Shown here: positions 1 through 9,800 of the stretch, piece after piece | Position numbering within the stretch: the stretch's first letter is position 1 | Layout: each line of letters starts with the position of its first letter | Assembly (NCBI GenBank): GCA_035560235.1 | Contig: DATMAG010000016.1 | Location: 46,253 to 110,252 of the forward strand | Length of the DNA: 64,000 nt | Direction of reading: 5' to 3' | Origin: DASRDU01 sp035560235 | GTDB taxonomy: Bacteria > Acidobacteriota > Blastocatellia > RBC074 | The notes under the pieces: generated by a model | Database searches by the model: none | The model's input: only the letters and a program-made list of their open reading frames with translations | Told to the model about the DNA's origin: nothing | Program-made: the position numbers and the translations under genes

Positions 1-420
1 GACACGCACCCGATTCACCTGCACCTGGTGCAGGTTCAGCTGCTGAGTCGGCAGAGGTTCCAGACCAACAAGTATCTGGCAGCATACAACGCGCTCAATC
101 CGGTGATTCCCGCGCTGAAGACGACCAATCCATCCGTCACGCCGTATTTGCAGGACGGCGTGATGGCTCCGCTACCGAACGAAGTCGGATGGAAGGACAC
201 ACTGCGCATGAATCCTGGCGAAGTGACGCGCATCATCGTCAGGTTTGCGCCCATCGGCGGCGGCAGCTATCCGTTCGATCCGACCGCCGGGCCGGGTTAC
301 GTCTGGCACTGCCACATCCTCGAACACGAGGACAACGAAATGATGCGACCTTACCGGCTTACCAAAGCTCCGGTGCTGGCCGCAGGTGGCAAGGGCACAA
401 CGACGAAGAAAGGGCAGTAA
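1..420 (+). CDS. Multicopper oxidase, C-terminal part (partial)
   Basis: The reading frame is open from the first base, so the gene begins before the window. It carries two copper-ligand motifs of the last cupredoxin domain: HPIHLHL at the extreme start and WHCHILEHEDNEMM near residue 101, the His-Cys-His plus axial Met arrangement of the type 1 and trinuclear sites. Spacing and the EHEDNEMM tail resemble CotA/bilirubin-oxidase-like enzymes, which oxidise phenols or metal ions while reducing oxygen to water. The protein ends in a short lysine-rich tail. It is followed on the same strand by copper- and redox-related genes, which suggests an envelope copper or electron-transfer role. Family assignment is firm; the substrate is unknown. 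Confidence 0.9.
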   Translation, partial: DTHPIHLHLVQVQLLSRQRFQTNKYLAAYNALNPVIPALKTTNPSVTPYLQDGVMAPLPNEVGWKDTLRMNPGEVTRIIVRFAPIGGGSYPFDPTAGPGYVWHCHILEHEDNEMMRPYRLTKAPVLAAGGKGTTTKKGQ

Positions 421-501
421 AACCACGCGGACTGAGCAGGCCCCGAATCAGTCCGCAACTCAGGCACGGGCCACACGGCCTGTGCCTGAGACACGTTTGT
501 C

Positions 502-2559
502 ATGAAATTCAAAGCTGCACTGAACCCGACTGAGTTTTCCATCCCGGCAGCGATGCAAAGCCGGGGCTGGAGCGGCGGCCCATCCCCCCGTGCAGGCCGC
601 AACCAGAGCAGCCCTGAGCAGGCTTTCGACAACAGCCGGAGCGTGACCACATTCCGCTTCGCTGTCGCAGCCGCAGGGCTGCTCATTTTAATGGTGCTGT
701 GTCTGACGCAGGCACACGCGCAGGACTCATTGCGCCAGCAGATCACCCGCGACGGCATCGCCGTTGACTTCACGATTGCGCCGGTCAAAAAGGATTCCGG
801 TTCACCCGAGCTCGTCGAAGGCGCAGATGCCATTGTGCGCTTCAGCATCACCGACACAGCGGGCCGCGCTCCGCTGACCGGACTCAGGCCGTCAGCGTGG
901 CTTGACTGGCGTCGCCGCGATCGGCCTGATGAAGCGAAAGCCTGCCGGGTCAAAATTCAATCCTTTTTGCAGGGCAACCTGAGCGCCCGTCCCGTCACTG
1001 ACCTGAACAGTTATTACCTGCTCGCGCTCAATCAGGACGCCAGCATTTCGGTGATTGATCCGCTGCTCGGTTACGGCGCAAGCAAACTGCTCGCGCTGGC
1101 GCTGCTCAAAAGTCCGGGCGCCGACTGGACGCTCAGCCGCGATCAGCAGCGGCTGTTTGTCGCCCTGCCGCAGCCCGGTCAGGTCGCCGTCGTGGACACA
1201 GCCACCTGGAAGGTGAGCGCGAACATTGATGCCGGTGAGCAGCCCGCCCGCCTGGCATTGCAACCCGACGGCAGATATTTGTGGGTCGGCAGCCAGAACA
1301 AAGACACCGTGACGGTTATTGACACCGCGACGCTGAAAGTTGCCGCACAGATTCAGACCGGAGCCGGGCCTCACGAAATCACCTTCAGCCGCGATGATCG
1401 TTTCGCCTTTGTGACGAACCGGCAGGACGACACGGTGTCGGTCATCGAAGTGCAGCGGCTCGCCAGGCTCAGAAACATTCGCGCGGGCAAGGCTCCGCTG
1501 GCGCTGGCTTATTCGCCCCTGTCGCAGGCCGTTTATGTCATCAGTCACGAAGGCCTCGTCAGCGTCATTGATGAAAGTCATCCCGAACCGCTTGCGCAGA
1601 TCAAATATGAACCCGGCCTGAGCGCGATCAGCTTTGCGCCGGATGGTCGTTACGCGCTGCTTGCGAATGCGAAAACAAACACGGTGACGGTGCTTGATGC
1701 CGCGACAAACAGGCTGCTGCAAAAGGCCGAAGTCGGCCTGCGGCCCGCGCAGATCACCTTTACCCGCACCTTTGCCTTTGTGCTTTCGGCAGGCACTGAA
1801 GAAGTCAGCGTGATTGAACTGAAAACGGTCGGGAAGGATGAACCGCTGCACGTCACGAAATTTCCAGGCGGGCAGTTTGCGCCGGAACGCGCCGGTTCGC
1901 TGTTCGCCGCCGGACTGATGACGCCTGCGCCCGAAGGTAACGCGGTGCTGATTGCCAACCCGGCAGACCAGATGATCTATTACTACACTGAAGGCATGGC
2001 CGCGCCGATGGGCAGCTTTCAGAATTACCGCCGCACACCGCGCGCCGTGCTGGTGCAGGATCGCAGCCTGCGCGAAACCGCGCCCGGCGTTTACGAAACG
2101 ACTGTGAAACTCTCCCAGGCAGGCAGCCTCGAACTCGCCTTTCTGCTCGACTCGCCGCGCGTCATTCACTGCTTCAGTTTCAGCGTCAAAGCGAATCCCG
2201 CGCTTGAAAAAATGCGCGCCCCGCTCGCATTGCAGATTGAGCCGCTTGACAGCAACAGTGAAATCATCGCCGGCCAGCCCTGGCGCTTTCGGTTCAGACT
2301 CAAAGACCGGATCAGCGGCGAAACGAAAGCTGACCTCACAGACCTGCGCGTGCTGGCGCTGCTCGCGCCGGGCGTGTGGCACAAACGCGAACCAGCCAGG
2401 CACATCGGCAACGGCGTTTATGAACTGACGCTTGCGGTGCCGCAGCCGGGCATCTGCTATTTCTTTGTCGAGGGCCAGTCGCTCAATCTCAAATTCAATC
2501 AGCTTCAGCCTCTGATCCTGCAGGCCACCGATCAGAGCCAGGAATCAAAGCCTCGATGA
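502..2559 (+). CDS. Secreted YVTN-type beta-propeller protein
   Basis: A protein of up to 685 residues. A hydrophobic signal segment (about residues 49-73, ending AHAQ) lies well inside the frame, so the true start may be the GTG at 643 rather than the ATG at 502; neither has a good ribosome binding site. After an immunoglobulin-like region (about 75-165) come five or more propeller blades (about 175-440) with the repeated pattern VAVVDTATWKV, VTVIDTATLKV, VSVIEVQRL and VTVLDAATN, typical of YVTN/YncE-like propellers. The C-terminus (about 500-680) holds two beta-rich domains without clear motifs. The stop overlaps the next start (ATGA at 2556), so it is translationally coupled to the SCO gene. 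A role as periplasmic scaffold or metal-site assembly factor is inference. Confidence 0.85.
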   Translation: MKFKAALNPTEFSIPAAMQSRGWSGGPSPRAGRNQSSPEQAFDNSRSVTTFRFAVAAAGLLILMVLCLTQAHAQDSLRQQITRDGIAVDFTIAPVKKDSGSPELVEGADAIVRFSITDTAGRAPLTGLRPSAWLDWRRRDRPDEAKACRVKIQSFLQGNLSARPVTDLNSYYLLALNQDASISVIDPLLGYGASKLLALALLKSPGADWTLSRDQQRLFVALPQPGQVAVVDTATWKVSANIDAGEQPARLALQPDGRYLWVGSQNKDTVTVIDTATLKVAAQIQTGAGPHEITFSRDDRFAFVTNRQDDTVSVIEVQRLARLRNIRAGKAPLALAYSPLSQAVYVISHEGLVSVIDESHPEPLAQIKYEPGLSAISFAPDGRYALLANAKTNTVTVLDAATNRLLQKAEVGLRPAQITFTRTFAFVLSAGTEEVSVIELKTVGKDEPLHVTKFPGGQFAPERAGSLFAAGLMTPAPEGNAVLIANPADQMIYYYTEGMAAPMGSFQNYRRTPRAVLVQDRSLRETAPGVYETTVKLSQAGSLELAFLLDSPRVIHCFSFSVKANPALEKMRAPLALQIEPLDSNSEIIAGQPWRFRFRLKDRISGETKADLTDLRVLALLAPGVWHKREPARHIGNGVYELTLAVPQPGICYFFVEGQSLNLKFNQLQPLILQATDQSQESKPR

Positions 2560-3266
2560 CAATCCGTTCAATTCAATCCTCTCTGTTCGCCTTTATTCTG
2601 GCGCTCTGCGCGCTGCCCGTCGCGCTGGCTCAGGCGCAAAGTCACGAACATCACCAGCAGGCAGAAACAAAGCCCGAAGCGCAGCCTGAAAGCCTGAACC
2701 TGACCATCCCCGACGTGACGGTGCGCAATCAAAACGGCGAAAAGGTGCGCTTTTACAGCGACCTGGTCAAAGATCGCATCGTGGCCATCAACTTTATTTT
2801 CACGACCTGCACGACGATCTGCCCGCCGATGGGCGTGACCTTTGCCCGTTTGCAGCGACAGCTCGGCGCACGCGCAGGCAAAGAGGTCAGCCTGATTTCA
2901 GTCAGCGTTGATCCCGTCACCGATACGCCGGAGCGAATGAAAGCCCGGGGCGCAAAATTCGGCGCGCAGCCGGGCTGGACGTTTGTCACCGGCAGCAAGC
3001 CTGAAATTGATCAGTTGCTCAGGGCGCTCAACGCATACGTGCCGCGCCGCGAGGATCACACGCCCATTGTGCTGATCGGCAATGCCGCGCAGAACCGGTG
3101 GATGCGCGCTTACGGCCTGGCGAGTCCGGTGCAGATGGCCCGCCTGATCGAACAGGTCAGCGCGAAGCCCGAACCGCCCGCCGCTGTTTCGCCCGCGCAG
3201 AAATATTTCACCGATGTGGTCCTGCTCAATCAGGACGGCGTGCCGATGCGTTTTTACACGACCTGA
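2556..3266 (+). CDS. SCO1/SenC-family copper chaperone, first domain of a frameshifted double-SCO gene
   Basis: Residues 1-26 form a signal peptide, followed by a His-rich stretch and a thioredoxin-fold SCO domain. The copper-binding TTCTTICPP motif puts cysteines at 85 and 89, and the matching histidine is H168 in EDHTP. SCO proteins deliver copper to the CuA site of cytochrome oxidase or act as thiol reductants. The frame stops at 3266 in the middle of what is clearly the start of a second SCO domain (LNQDGVPMRFY). The continuation lies one base back in frame and runs to 3700. The gene was therefore a tandem double-SCO protein, now interrupted by a one-base loss near 3255-3260 or by an assembly error. 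Confidence 0.88.
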   Translation: MTIRSIQSSLFAFILALCALPVALAQAQSHEHHQQAETKPEAQPESLNLTIPDVTVRNQNGEKVRFYSDLVKDRIVAINFIFTTCTTICPPMGVTFARLQRQLGARAGKEVSLISVSVDPVTDTPERMKARGAKFGAQPGWTFVTGSKPEIDQLLRALNAYVPRREDHTPIVLIGNAAQNRWMRAYGLASPVQMARLIEQVSAKPEPPAAVSPAQKYFTDVVLLNQDGVPMRFYTT

Positions 3267-3700
3267 TCAAAAACCGCATCGTCATCATCAATTCATTCTT
3301 CACGACCTGCACGAGCATCTGCCCGCCGATGAATAAAAACATGACGCGCATTCAGGACGCGCTCGGTGAGCGGCTCGGCAGGGACGTCTACCTGATCTCA
3401 ATCAGCGTTGATCCGCAAACCGACACGCCGCCAGAACTCAAGGAGTACGCGGCGCAGATCAAAGCGAAACCCGGCTGGTATTTTCTGACCGGCAAAAAGG
3501 AGAACGTGGACTGGGCGCTTGACAAGCTCGGCCAGTATGTCGAAGCGAAGGACGATCACGTCGGCATCATCATCATCGGCAACGAGGCGACCGGAATGTG
3601 GAAGAAAGCCTTCGGCCTCGCCAAAGCTGAAGCCCTGATCAAACTGGTTGAGGAAGTAGTCAATGACAAGCCCGCTCCAGGCGGCCCGGAACAGAAATAA
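3257..3700 (+). CDS. Second SCO domain, out-of-frame continuation of the preceding gene
   Basis: This open frame has no start codon or ribosome binding site of its own before the conserved core. It picks up exactly where the previous protein is cut: DLIKNRIVIINSF, then TTCTSICPP with both copper cysteines, VYLISISVDPQTDTP, and the histidine in DDHVG. It is a complete SCO domain that should follow the first one in a single polypeptide. Restoring one base between TAC and GAC around 3258 joins the two domains in the same spacing as the first domain (RFYSDLVKD). No slippery heptamer is present here, so mutation or sequencing error is more likely than programmed frameshifting. Confidence 0.8.
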   Translation, partial: HDLIKNRIVIINSFFTTCTSICPPMNKNMTRIQDALGERLGRDVYLISISVDPQTDTPPELKEYAAQIKAKPGWYFLTGKKENVDWALDKLGQYVEAKDDHVGIIIIGNEATGMWKKAFGLAKAEALIKLVEEVVNDKPAPGGPEQK

Positions 3701-3717
3701 GAAGCGCAGGCCGGTTT

Positions 3718-5283
3718 ATGCGAGCAGTCATCGTCATCATCTTTATCGTGGTCATTTTGCCGGGCGCGGTTTCGCAGACTGTGCGGCTGACTGAGCAGGA
3801 GCAGCGCGGCAAGCGGATTTACCTGCACGGCACGAGCGATGCGGGGCGCGAAATTACGGCGCTGATTGGCGACGGCACGACGGATGTGCCCGCGGCCACG
3901 CTGCCGTGCGCGAGTTGTCACGGCGCTGACGGGCGGGGGCGCGCTGAAGGCGGGGTGATTCCGTCTGACATCACCTGGCCGCATCTGACCAAAGCCTACG
4001 GGCATCAGCACGCGGACGGGCGCAATCATCCGGCCTTTACTGAGGCTGCGCTGGCGCGGGCGATGACGATGGGGCCTGATCCGGCGGGCAATCGGCTGCT
4101 GGCGGCAATGCCGAAATATCAGATGACCACCGACGATCTGAATGCGCTGCTGGCTTATCTGAAGCGGCTCGGCGCAGATCACGATCCGGGCGTGAGCGAC
4201 GAAACCATTCGCATTGGCACAATCCTGCCCACCGCAGGCCCGCAGGCAGAGATCGGGCGCGCCATGAAAGACGTGCTCGCGGCCTGCTTCGCTGAGGTCA
4301 ACGCGCGGGGCGGCATCTATCAGCGCCGCCTGGAACTGCGTGTCATCGAAACGACCGATGCCGCGCAACTGCGCCGCCTGATCGAAACGCAGGAAATTTT
4401 TGCGCTCGCCGGATCGCTGATGCCCGGAAGCGAAGCTGCCATCGCCGCACAAATCGAACAGGCCGAAGTGCCGCTGATCGGGCCGTTCACATTGCAGCCA
4501 CACAGCGGCGCAACAGTGAACCGGCAGATTTTTTATCTGTTCTCAGGCCTGACTGAACAGGTGCGGGCGCTCGTCAGTTTTGCCGCGTCGTCGAAAGCCG
4601 CTCCGCCGCGCGCCGCGATTGTTTATGCTGAAACTGCAACTGCCCGGCAGATCGTCGCGGCCATTGAAGACGAATATCGCCTGAAAGATGGCGCAAGGCC
4701 GGTTCAGTTCGGCTTTGCGCCTGATGCCTTTGAGGCCGCGCGGTTGGTCAGCCGGATGCAGAATCAGACGAGCGATGTTTATTTCATCGGTTCGGGCGCA
4801 CAGTTTGCGGCGTTTGTCAGTGAAGCTGAGAAGCTGAAATGGCAGCCGCGTTTTCTGATGCCGGGCGCGCTCGCCGGGCGCGATGTTTTCAATGTGCCGC
4901 CTTCAGCCGCTGCGCGAATATTTTTGTCGTGGCCCACGCTGCCCGGTGATCACACGCGCGCCGGGCTGAAGGAACTGACCACGCTGCTCAGTCAGCATCA
5001 GGTGTCGCTGCGACACGCTCCTACGCAGATTGCGGCTTTCTGCGCGGCCCGGCTGCTGATTGAAGGATTGCAGCGGTCAGGCCGCGACCTGAGCCGCGAA
5101 AAGCTGATCGCCGCGCTCGAAAAACTTTATGAGTTCAGAACGGAACTGACGCCGCCCCTGAGTTACGGCCCGAACCACCGCATCGGCGCGCTCGGCGCTT
5201 ACATCGTCACGCCCGACACGGCGGCGAAAACCTTCATCCCGGTCGGTGGCTGGATCAGCCTCCGGCGCAGCCCCGCTGACTGA
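3718..5283 (+). CDS. Cytochrome c fused to a branched-chain-type periplasmic ligand-binding domain
   Basis: 521 residues. A signal peptide (1-20) precedes a class I cytochrome c domain with one heme site, CASCH near residue 65, and a probable Met ligand in AMPKYQM near residue 125. From about residue 160 the sequence changes to a type I periplasmic binding fold (IRIGTILPTAGPQAEIGRAM, then MPGSEAAIAAQIE and PLIGPFT), as in Leu/Ile/Val-binding proteins, and runs to the C-terminus. No permease or ATPase gene is nearby, so the ligand domain probably senses or presents a ligand to the heme rather than serving an ABC importer. The gene follows the SCO gene by 17 bases, in an apparent operon. The domain calls are firm; the function is inferred. 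Confidence 0.85.
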   Translation: MRAVIVIIFIVVILPGAVSQTVRLTEQEQRGKRIYLHGTSDAGREITALIGDGTTDVPAATLPCASCHGADGRGRAEGGVIPSDITWPHLTKAYGHQHADGRNHPAFTEAALARAMTMGPDPAGNRLLAAMPKYQMTTDDLNALLAYLKRLGADHDPGVSDETIRIGTILPTAGPQAEIGRAMKDVLAACFAEVNARGGIYQRRLELRVIETTDAAQLRRLIETQEIFALAGSLMPGSEAAIAAQIEQAEVPLIGPFTLQPHSGATVNRQIFYLFSGLTEQVRALVSFAASSKAAPPRAAIVYAETATARQIVAAIEDEYRLKDGARPVQFGFAPDAFEAARLVSRMQNQTSDVYFIGSGAQFAAFVSEAEKLKWQPRFLMPGALAGRDVFNVPPSAAARIFLSWPTLPGDHTRAGLKELTTLLSQHQVSLRHAPTQIAAFCAARLLIEGLQRSGRDLSREKLIAALEKLYEFRTELTPPLSYGPNHRIGALGAYIVTPDTAAKTFIPVGGWISLRRSPAD

Positions 5284-5338
5284 ATCCTGATTCCTGTTTC
5301 ACAAAAATCAGGAATCAGGATTCAGGAATCAGGATTCA
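5281..5338. repeat. Inverted plus direct repeat after the cytochrome-SBP gene
   Basis: TGAATCCTGATTCCTG at 5281-5296, overlapping the stop codon, pairs perfectly with its complement at 5309-5324 across a 12-base loop. A further 14-base direct copy of the right arm follows at 5325-5338. No T-run follows, so it is not a standard intrinsic terminator, though it could stall polymerase or protect the mRNA end. Confidence 0.8.
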
Positions 5339-5368
5339 GTCTGAGTTTTGTCATTGTCAGGAGTCTTT

Positions 5369-5665
5369 ATGCCCCGTCAACTGATTGTTCTTTTGATCTT
5401 CATTGTGTGCAGTCTCGGCGCAGTGCAGGCGCAAAGCAGCGCCGACGCTGATTGCGGCTGTGAAATCACGCTGCCCGCCGATGTGCTGGCCATTGTCAGA
5501 AATGTTCGCATCACCACGAAGGACGTTGATGCGCTGATTGCAGACCGCATCAGCAGCCTGCAACAGCAGATTGTCGCGGCGCGGCAGCGCAAACTGGATT
5601 TGCAGATCAATTCGCGCCTGCTCGACGCCGAAGCAAAAAACGCGGCATCAGCGCGACAAAACTGA
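5369..5665 (+). CDS. SurA-like/DsbA-like envelope protein, N-terminal part before a -1 frame change
   Basis: The ATG at 5369 has an AGGAG five bases upstream and starts a signal peptide (PRQLIVLLIFIVCSLGAVQAQ). It is followed by a SurA N-terminal-like helical segment (VLAIVRNVRITTKDVDALI, LQQQIVAARQRKLDLQINSRLLDAEAK). In this frame the protein ends at 5665 with an abrupt ASARQN tail. One frame back, the expected family sequence KKRGISATKLIDEVI continues from 5641 without interruption to 6852. The two parts together form one protein of about 490 residues. The junction is the heptamer A AAA AAC at 5635-5641. Confidence 0.82.
   Translation: MPRQLIVLLIFIVCSLGAVQAQSSADADCGCEITLPADVLAIVRNVRITTKDVDALIADRISSLQQQIVAARQRKLDLQINSRLLDAEAKNAASARQN
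5635..5641 (+). other. A AAA AAC heptamer at the -1 frame junction
   Basis: Codons GCA AAA AAC in the first frame contain the exact X XXY YYZ slippery pattern. After a one-base backward slip the next codon is CGC (5641-5643), which restores the conserved SurA-like sequence. The heptamer is known to permit -1 slippage, though it is weaker than A AAA AAG in bacteria. A lost A in an original A7 run would look identical. Confidence 0.5.
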
Positions 5666-6852
5666 TTGATGAGGTTATTCTGTCAGCGGTCACCCCCCCG
5701 ACGGAAGCCGAAGCGCAGGCTTTTTACGAGCAGAACAAAGAGCGGATCAAAGCGGCATTCAGCGACGTGAAAAACGACCTCACCGCGTACCTGTTACAGC
5801 AGCGACAGCGCGATGAAGCCGGACGTTTTGCCAGACAACTGCGCGAGGCCGCACAGGTCAAAATCCTCGCGCCGCATCCGACGCCGCCAGAATCAGCCGC
5901 TGAACGCGCCCGCGTCTTTGCCGTGGTCAACGGGCAGTCAGTCACTTCGGGCGACGTTGAAGACAGCCTGCAGCCGCTGATCTATCAGGTGCAGGATGAA
6001 ATTTACCGGCTGCGCCAGACCGAACTGAATCTGAAGATCAACGACACGCTGCTTGGTCAGGAAGCGCAGCAGCGCGGCATCACGCCGCAGGCGCTGCTTG
6101 ACGCTAAAGTAATGGCGAAGGTCACAAAGGCGACCGAAAGCGAAGCGCGGGCCTTTTACGATCAGAACCGCGACCGGCTGAACGGAGATTTCGCCGCGCT
6201 GAAATCACAGATCATTGATTATCTGAGTCAGCAGGCTGAAAACCGCGCTTCAGCCGCCTTCGCCGCGCAGTTGCGACAGAAGGCCGCCGTGCAGATTTTT
6301 CTGACCGCGCCGGTGCTGCCCAAAGGACTGCTGACGACTGACGGTCAGCCCGTCCTGGGCAGCGACAGGGCGGCGGTGACGATCATTGAATTTACTGATT
6401 ACGAATGCCAGAGCTGCGCGCAGACGCAGCCTGTGCTTGAGCGGCTGCTCAAAGAGTACGAAGGCCGGGTGAAACTCGTGGTGCGCGACTTTCCGCTCGC
6501 GCAGCATGCGCAGGCCTTCCTCGCCGCAGAAGCGGCAGAGGCGGCGCGGGCGCAGGGCCGGTATCAGGAGTATCACAAGCTGCTCTTTCAGCATCAGGCG
6601 AAGCTCAGCCCCGACGAGCTTCGCGCCCTGGCGACACAGCTCGGGCTTGATCGCAAAAAGTTCGATGCCGCGCTTGAGTCGCACCAGTATGCGGCGCTCG
6701 TGCAGCGTGATCTGGAAGACGGAAACCACATTGGCATCAATGCCACGCCGAGCCTGTTCATCAACGGGCGGCGCGTCAGTGACCGAAGCTACGAAGCACT
6801 GAAGGCAGCCATCGAAGCTGCCCTGAAGGAAGTCAACGGAACAACTCAATGA
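5641..6852 (+). CDS. SurA-like helices plus DsbA-like thioredoxin domain (continuation)
   Basis: Continuation of the gene beginning at 5369; an internal GTG at 5767 is the only late start but would cut the first SurA-like repeat. A second SurA N-like unit is seen (VVNGQSVTSGDVEDSL, then LNLKINDTLLGQEAQQRGI), followed from about position 6300 by a DsbA-type domain. That domain has the redox motif CQSC, the cis-proline loop NATPSLFINGRRV, and the inserted helical region expected for DsbA/BdbD proteins. Such proteins introduce or isomerise disulfides in exported proteins. The SurA-like part may hold the client while the thioredoxin domain acts. It lies between the redox genes and the secretin gene, consistent with envelope protein folding. 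Confidence 0.85.
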   Translation, partial: RGISATKLIDEVILSAVTPPTEAEAQAFYEQNKERIKAAFSDVKNDLTAYLLQQRQRDEAGRFARQLREAAQVKILAPHPTPPESAAERARVFAVVNGQSVTSGDVEDSLQPLIYQVQDEIYRLRQTELNLKINDTLLGQEAQQRGITPQALLDAKVMAKVTKATESEARAFYDQNRDRLNGDFAALKSQIIDYLSQQAENRASAAFAAQLRQKAAVQIFLTAPVLPKGLLTTDGQPVLGSDRAAVTIIEFTDYECQSCAQTQPVLERLLKEYEGRVKLVVRDFPLAQHAQAFLAAEAAEAARAQGRYQEYHKLLFQHQAKLSPDELRALATQLGLDRKKFDAALESHQYAALVQRDLEDGNHIGINATPSLFINGRRVSDRSYEALKAAIEAALKEVNGTTQ

Positions 6853-6880
6853 AAGTTGTCCACAGGCCGGAGAAGCATGT

Positions 6881-9800
6881 ATGGCCAGCATCAGCCCCGT
6901 TATTGAAAAACAGGTCAGGATTGCTCTGTTCTGTCTGAGCCTTGTTGTCACACCGCTGTCTGCACCGGCCTCCGGGCGTGAAGCCGGAAGTCAGCCGAAG
7001 CTGCGACCCGCCACCACGCTGCGCGAAATGCGCGTGATCAGAGAAGGCGGGCAGATGGTGGCAACGATGGAAATGGACGGCGCGCCGCAGTTCACCGCGT
7101 TCACGCTGCCGCAGCCTGAACGCATCGTGATTGATCTGAAAGCCACGCAGCAGACCATCGGCACGCTCAGTGCGCCCGATGATCAGATTATGGTGACGAT
7201 CAGAGACGGCGGCCTTGAGCGCGTGCGCATCGGGCAGATGAACAATCACCTGCGCGTCGTTTTTGATACGGCCACGCGCCTGCCGTATCGAATTGAGAAA
7301 GCTGCCACGCGCCTGATTGTCCGTCTCGGTTCTGCGAATGCGCCAGCCGCTGCGACCGCGCCAGTGCCGACGCCAGCGCCTGTTGTCGCAGTTCCCGCCA
7401 GCACGCGGCCACGCCAGATTTCACCGCAACCATCACCGCAGGCATCACCGCAAAAATCATCACAGGCAGCGCGGCAAACATCATTGCAGGCATCATTGTC
7501 ATCATCGCCGCAGCCAAAGGCCACGCCCACGCCTGCCCTGAAAAAATCGTCTGAACCTGAAGTCACGGTCAAAGCCGGGAAAAAGAATTTCAGCGAAGGG
7601 CTGAAGTACGAAGCGCGGCAGAAGTGGGATCTGGCGGCGCAGCATTTCACCGTCGCGGTGACGGCTGAACCGGACAATCCTGAATACCGGCTGCACCTGA
7701 TCCGGGCGCGACAGAACGCTTCGCTGATGTTCACCCGGCAGGGCGACAGTTACGCCGCGCAGCAGGAAGATGAGAAGGCTTTGCAGGCGTGGCATCAGGC
7801 CGTCGCTTACGATCAGACGAACGAAGAGGCACAGCAGAAGATGGATCGCCTGCTCGAACAACTGCGCCATCCGGCGGGCAGCGCTGAACTGACGAAGCAG
7901 CAGGCCAGCAATTTCAATGTGGCGATTCGCGGCGGCAAACGTTCGCCGCGTGAACTGATGCAGGTCATCAGTTTCAGGGAAGCCAGTCTGCGGCAGGTCA
8001 TCGAAGGCATGGCCGATCAGCTTGGCCTCAATGTGAGGTTCGATGAATCGTTCCGCGACCACACGAAATTTCAGGTCAGGCTGCGTGACGTGACGATGGC
8101 GCGCGCCCTCGATCAGATTCTGATTCAGACCAAACATCTGTTTGAGCAACTCGACCGCCGCACGATTCTCGTCTATCAGGACACGCCGCAGAATCGGCAA
8201 CGCTTCGAGCAGTTGCTGGTCAGGACTTTCTACCTGGGCAACGCCGAACTGGAACAGGCGCGCGCGCTGGTGCAGGGCCTGATCGGGCCGCAGCGCCAGG
8301 TGCTCGGCGTCAAACAGCTCAACGCCCTTGTCGTGCGTGACACGGCGCGCAGCCTGCAAATGGTCGAGGAACTGCTCAACAACATTGACAAGAACCGCGC
8401 CGAGGTCGTGATTGACGTGGATATTTACGAAGTCTCGCGCACGGCTTCGCTCGAAATCGGCAACCAGCTTGCGCTGACCGCGCAGCCCTCGAATATCACC
8501 ATCGGCACGGGCGCTGATGGTCGCCCGGTCATGGGCAATTCAGCTTCGCTTGGCAAGCTGGGCGGCATTGGTCGCGCCAGCGTCGGCGCAATTGTCGGCC
8601 ATACCGTCTCGCCCGTGCTCGGCGGCGTCGGCACGATCATCGGCCTGCCGCCGACAACTTTGAGCCTGCTGCAATCGAAGGGGCATTCAAAGCTGCTTGC
8701 CAGCACACAGATTCACGCGCTCGACGGCGAACAGAATCAGACCAAAGTGGGCCGCAGCGTGCCGGTGCGACTCGGCACAACCTATATGCCCGGCTTTGGC
8801 GCCACGGTGCAGGGGCAGGGAACCACCGTGACCGGAAATTTCGGCGCGTTCGACAGCGTGCAGTACAAGGATGTCGGGCTGATTATTGATGTCACTCCGG
8901 CGGTGGCGCACGATGGTTACGTGCAGATCAGAATGCGGCTCGAATCAAGCAATGTCGAAGCTTCGGGCGCTGACCTTTCACTGACGCCCAGTTTCACGCA
9001 GCGTGCGCTGACCACCATCGCGCGCGTGAAGGACGGGCAGACCGCCGTCGTGGCCGGAGTCAAACAGGAAGCCAAAGGTGAATCGAAGGCTTCGCTGCCG
9101 GTTATCGGCATGATCCCGATTTTAGGCCGCTTTATCACGACTCCCCGACAGCAGAGCAACCTGAGCGATATTGTCATCACGGTCACGCCGCACATTCTGC
9201 GCGCCACAAAAATGAAACCCGAAGATCACCTGGCGCGACTTGGCGGAACTTTCACTGCCGGGGTGACACAGTCAATCGAAGATGTGGTGCATCGCGCCGA
9301 AGCTGATGAAGATCAGGAACGCCGCGTCAACAGCGCTCCACCCCTGATTGCCGCGTCAGCCCTGCCTGATGCGCGCCCGGCAGATGCAGGCGAGATCAAA
9401 GCCGACACCGCTGCCGCGCCGCCTGTCACGGTCGCGCCCGTGCAGGCGAGCCAGCCGCTGTCGCCATCACCTGCCGCTGACAACAAACCCACAGTTGATC
9501 TGAGCCTGATGCCGGCGATGATTGAGCCGGGAGTGAGCGAATCGTTTTATGTGGTCGTCTCGGTCAACGGGCAGGTGCAGATCAACGATGCCCGGGTTTC
9601 ATTGCGCTACGATCCGGCGCTGATCAGATTCAACGGAGTTCGCAGCGGAGGTCTGCTTGGCGGTCAGCCGAACATCACACATCAGGCAGAGAAGGGAAAG
9701 CTGACGATCAAGGTGCAGCAGATGCAGGATCGTGAAGCGCCCGTCTCAGCCTTCGGGCAACTGCTGCTGCTTGAATTCACCGCGCTGCAGCCTGGACGCA

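Noticed and set aside
892..2403. A 503-codon open frame on the minus strand opposite the beta-propeller gene
   Set aside because: Its protein is rich in Arg/His/Gln without domain pattern, while the plus strand has signal peptide and propeller repeats. It is a shadow of GC-rich codon use.
3246..3266. Programmed -1 frameshifting in the double-SCO gene
   Set aside because: Only five T residues precede TAC, so no X XXY YYZ heptamer exists and the second tRNA could not re-pair. A one-base loss or error is simpler.
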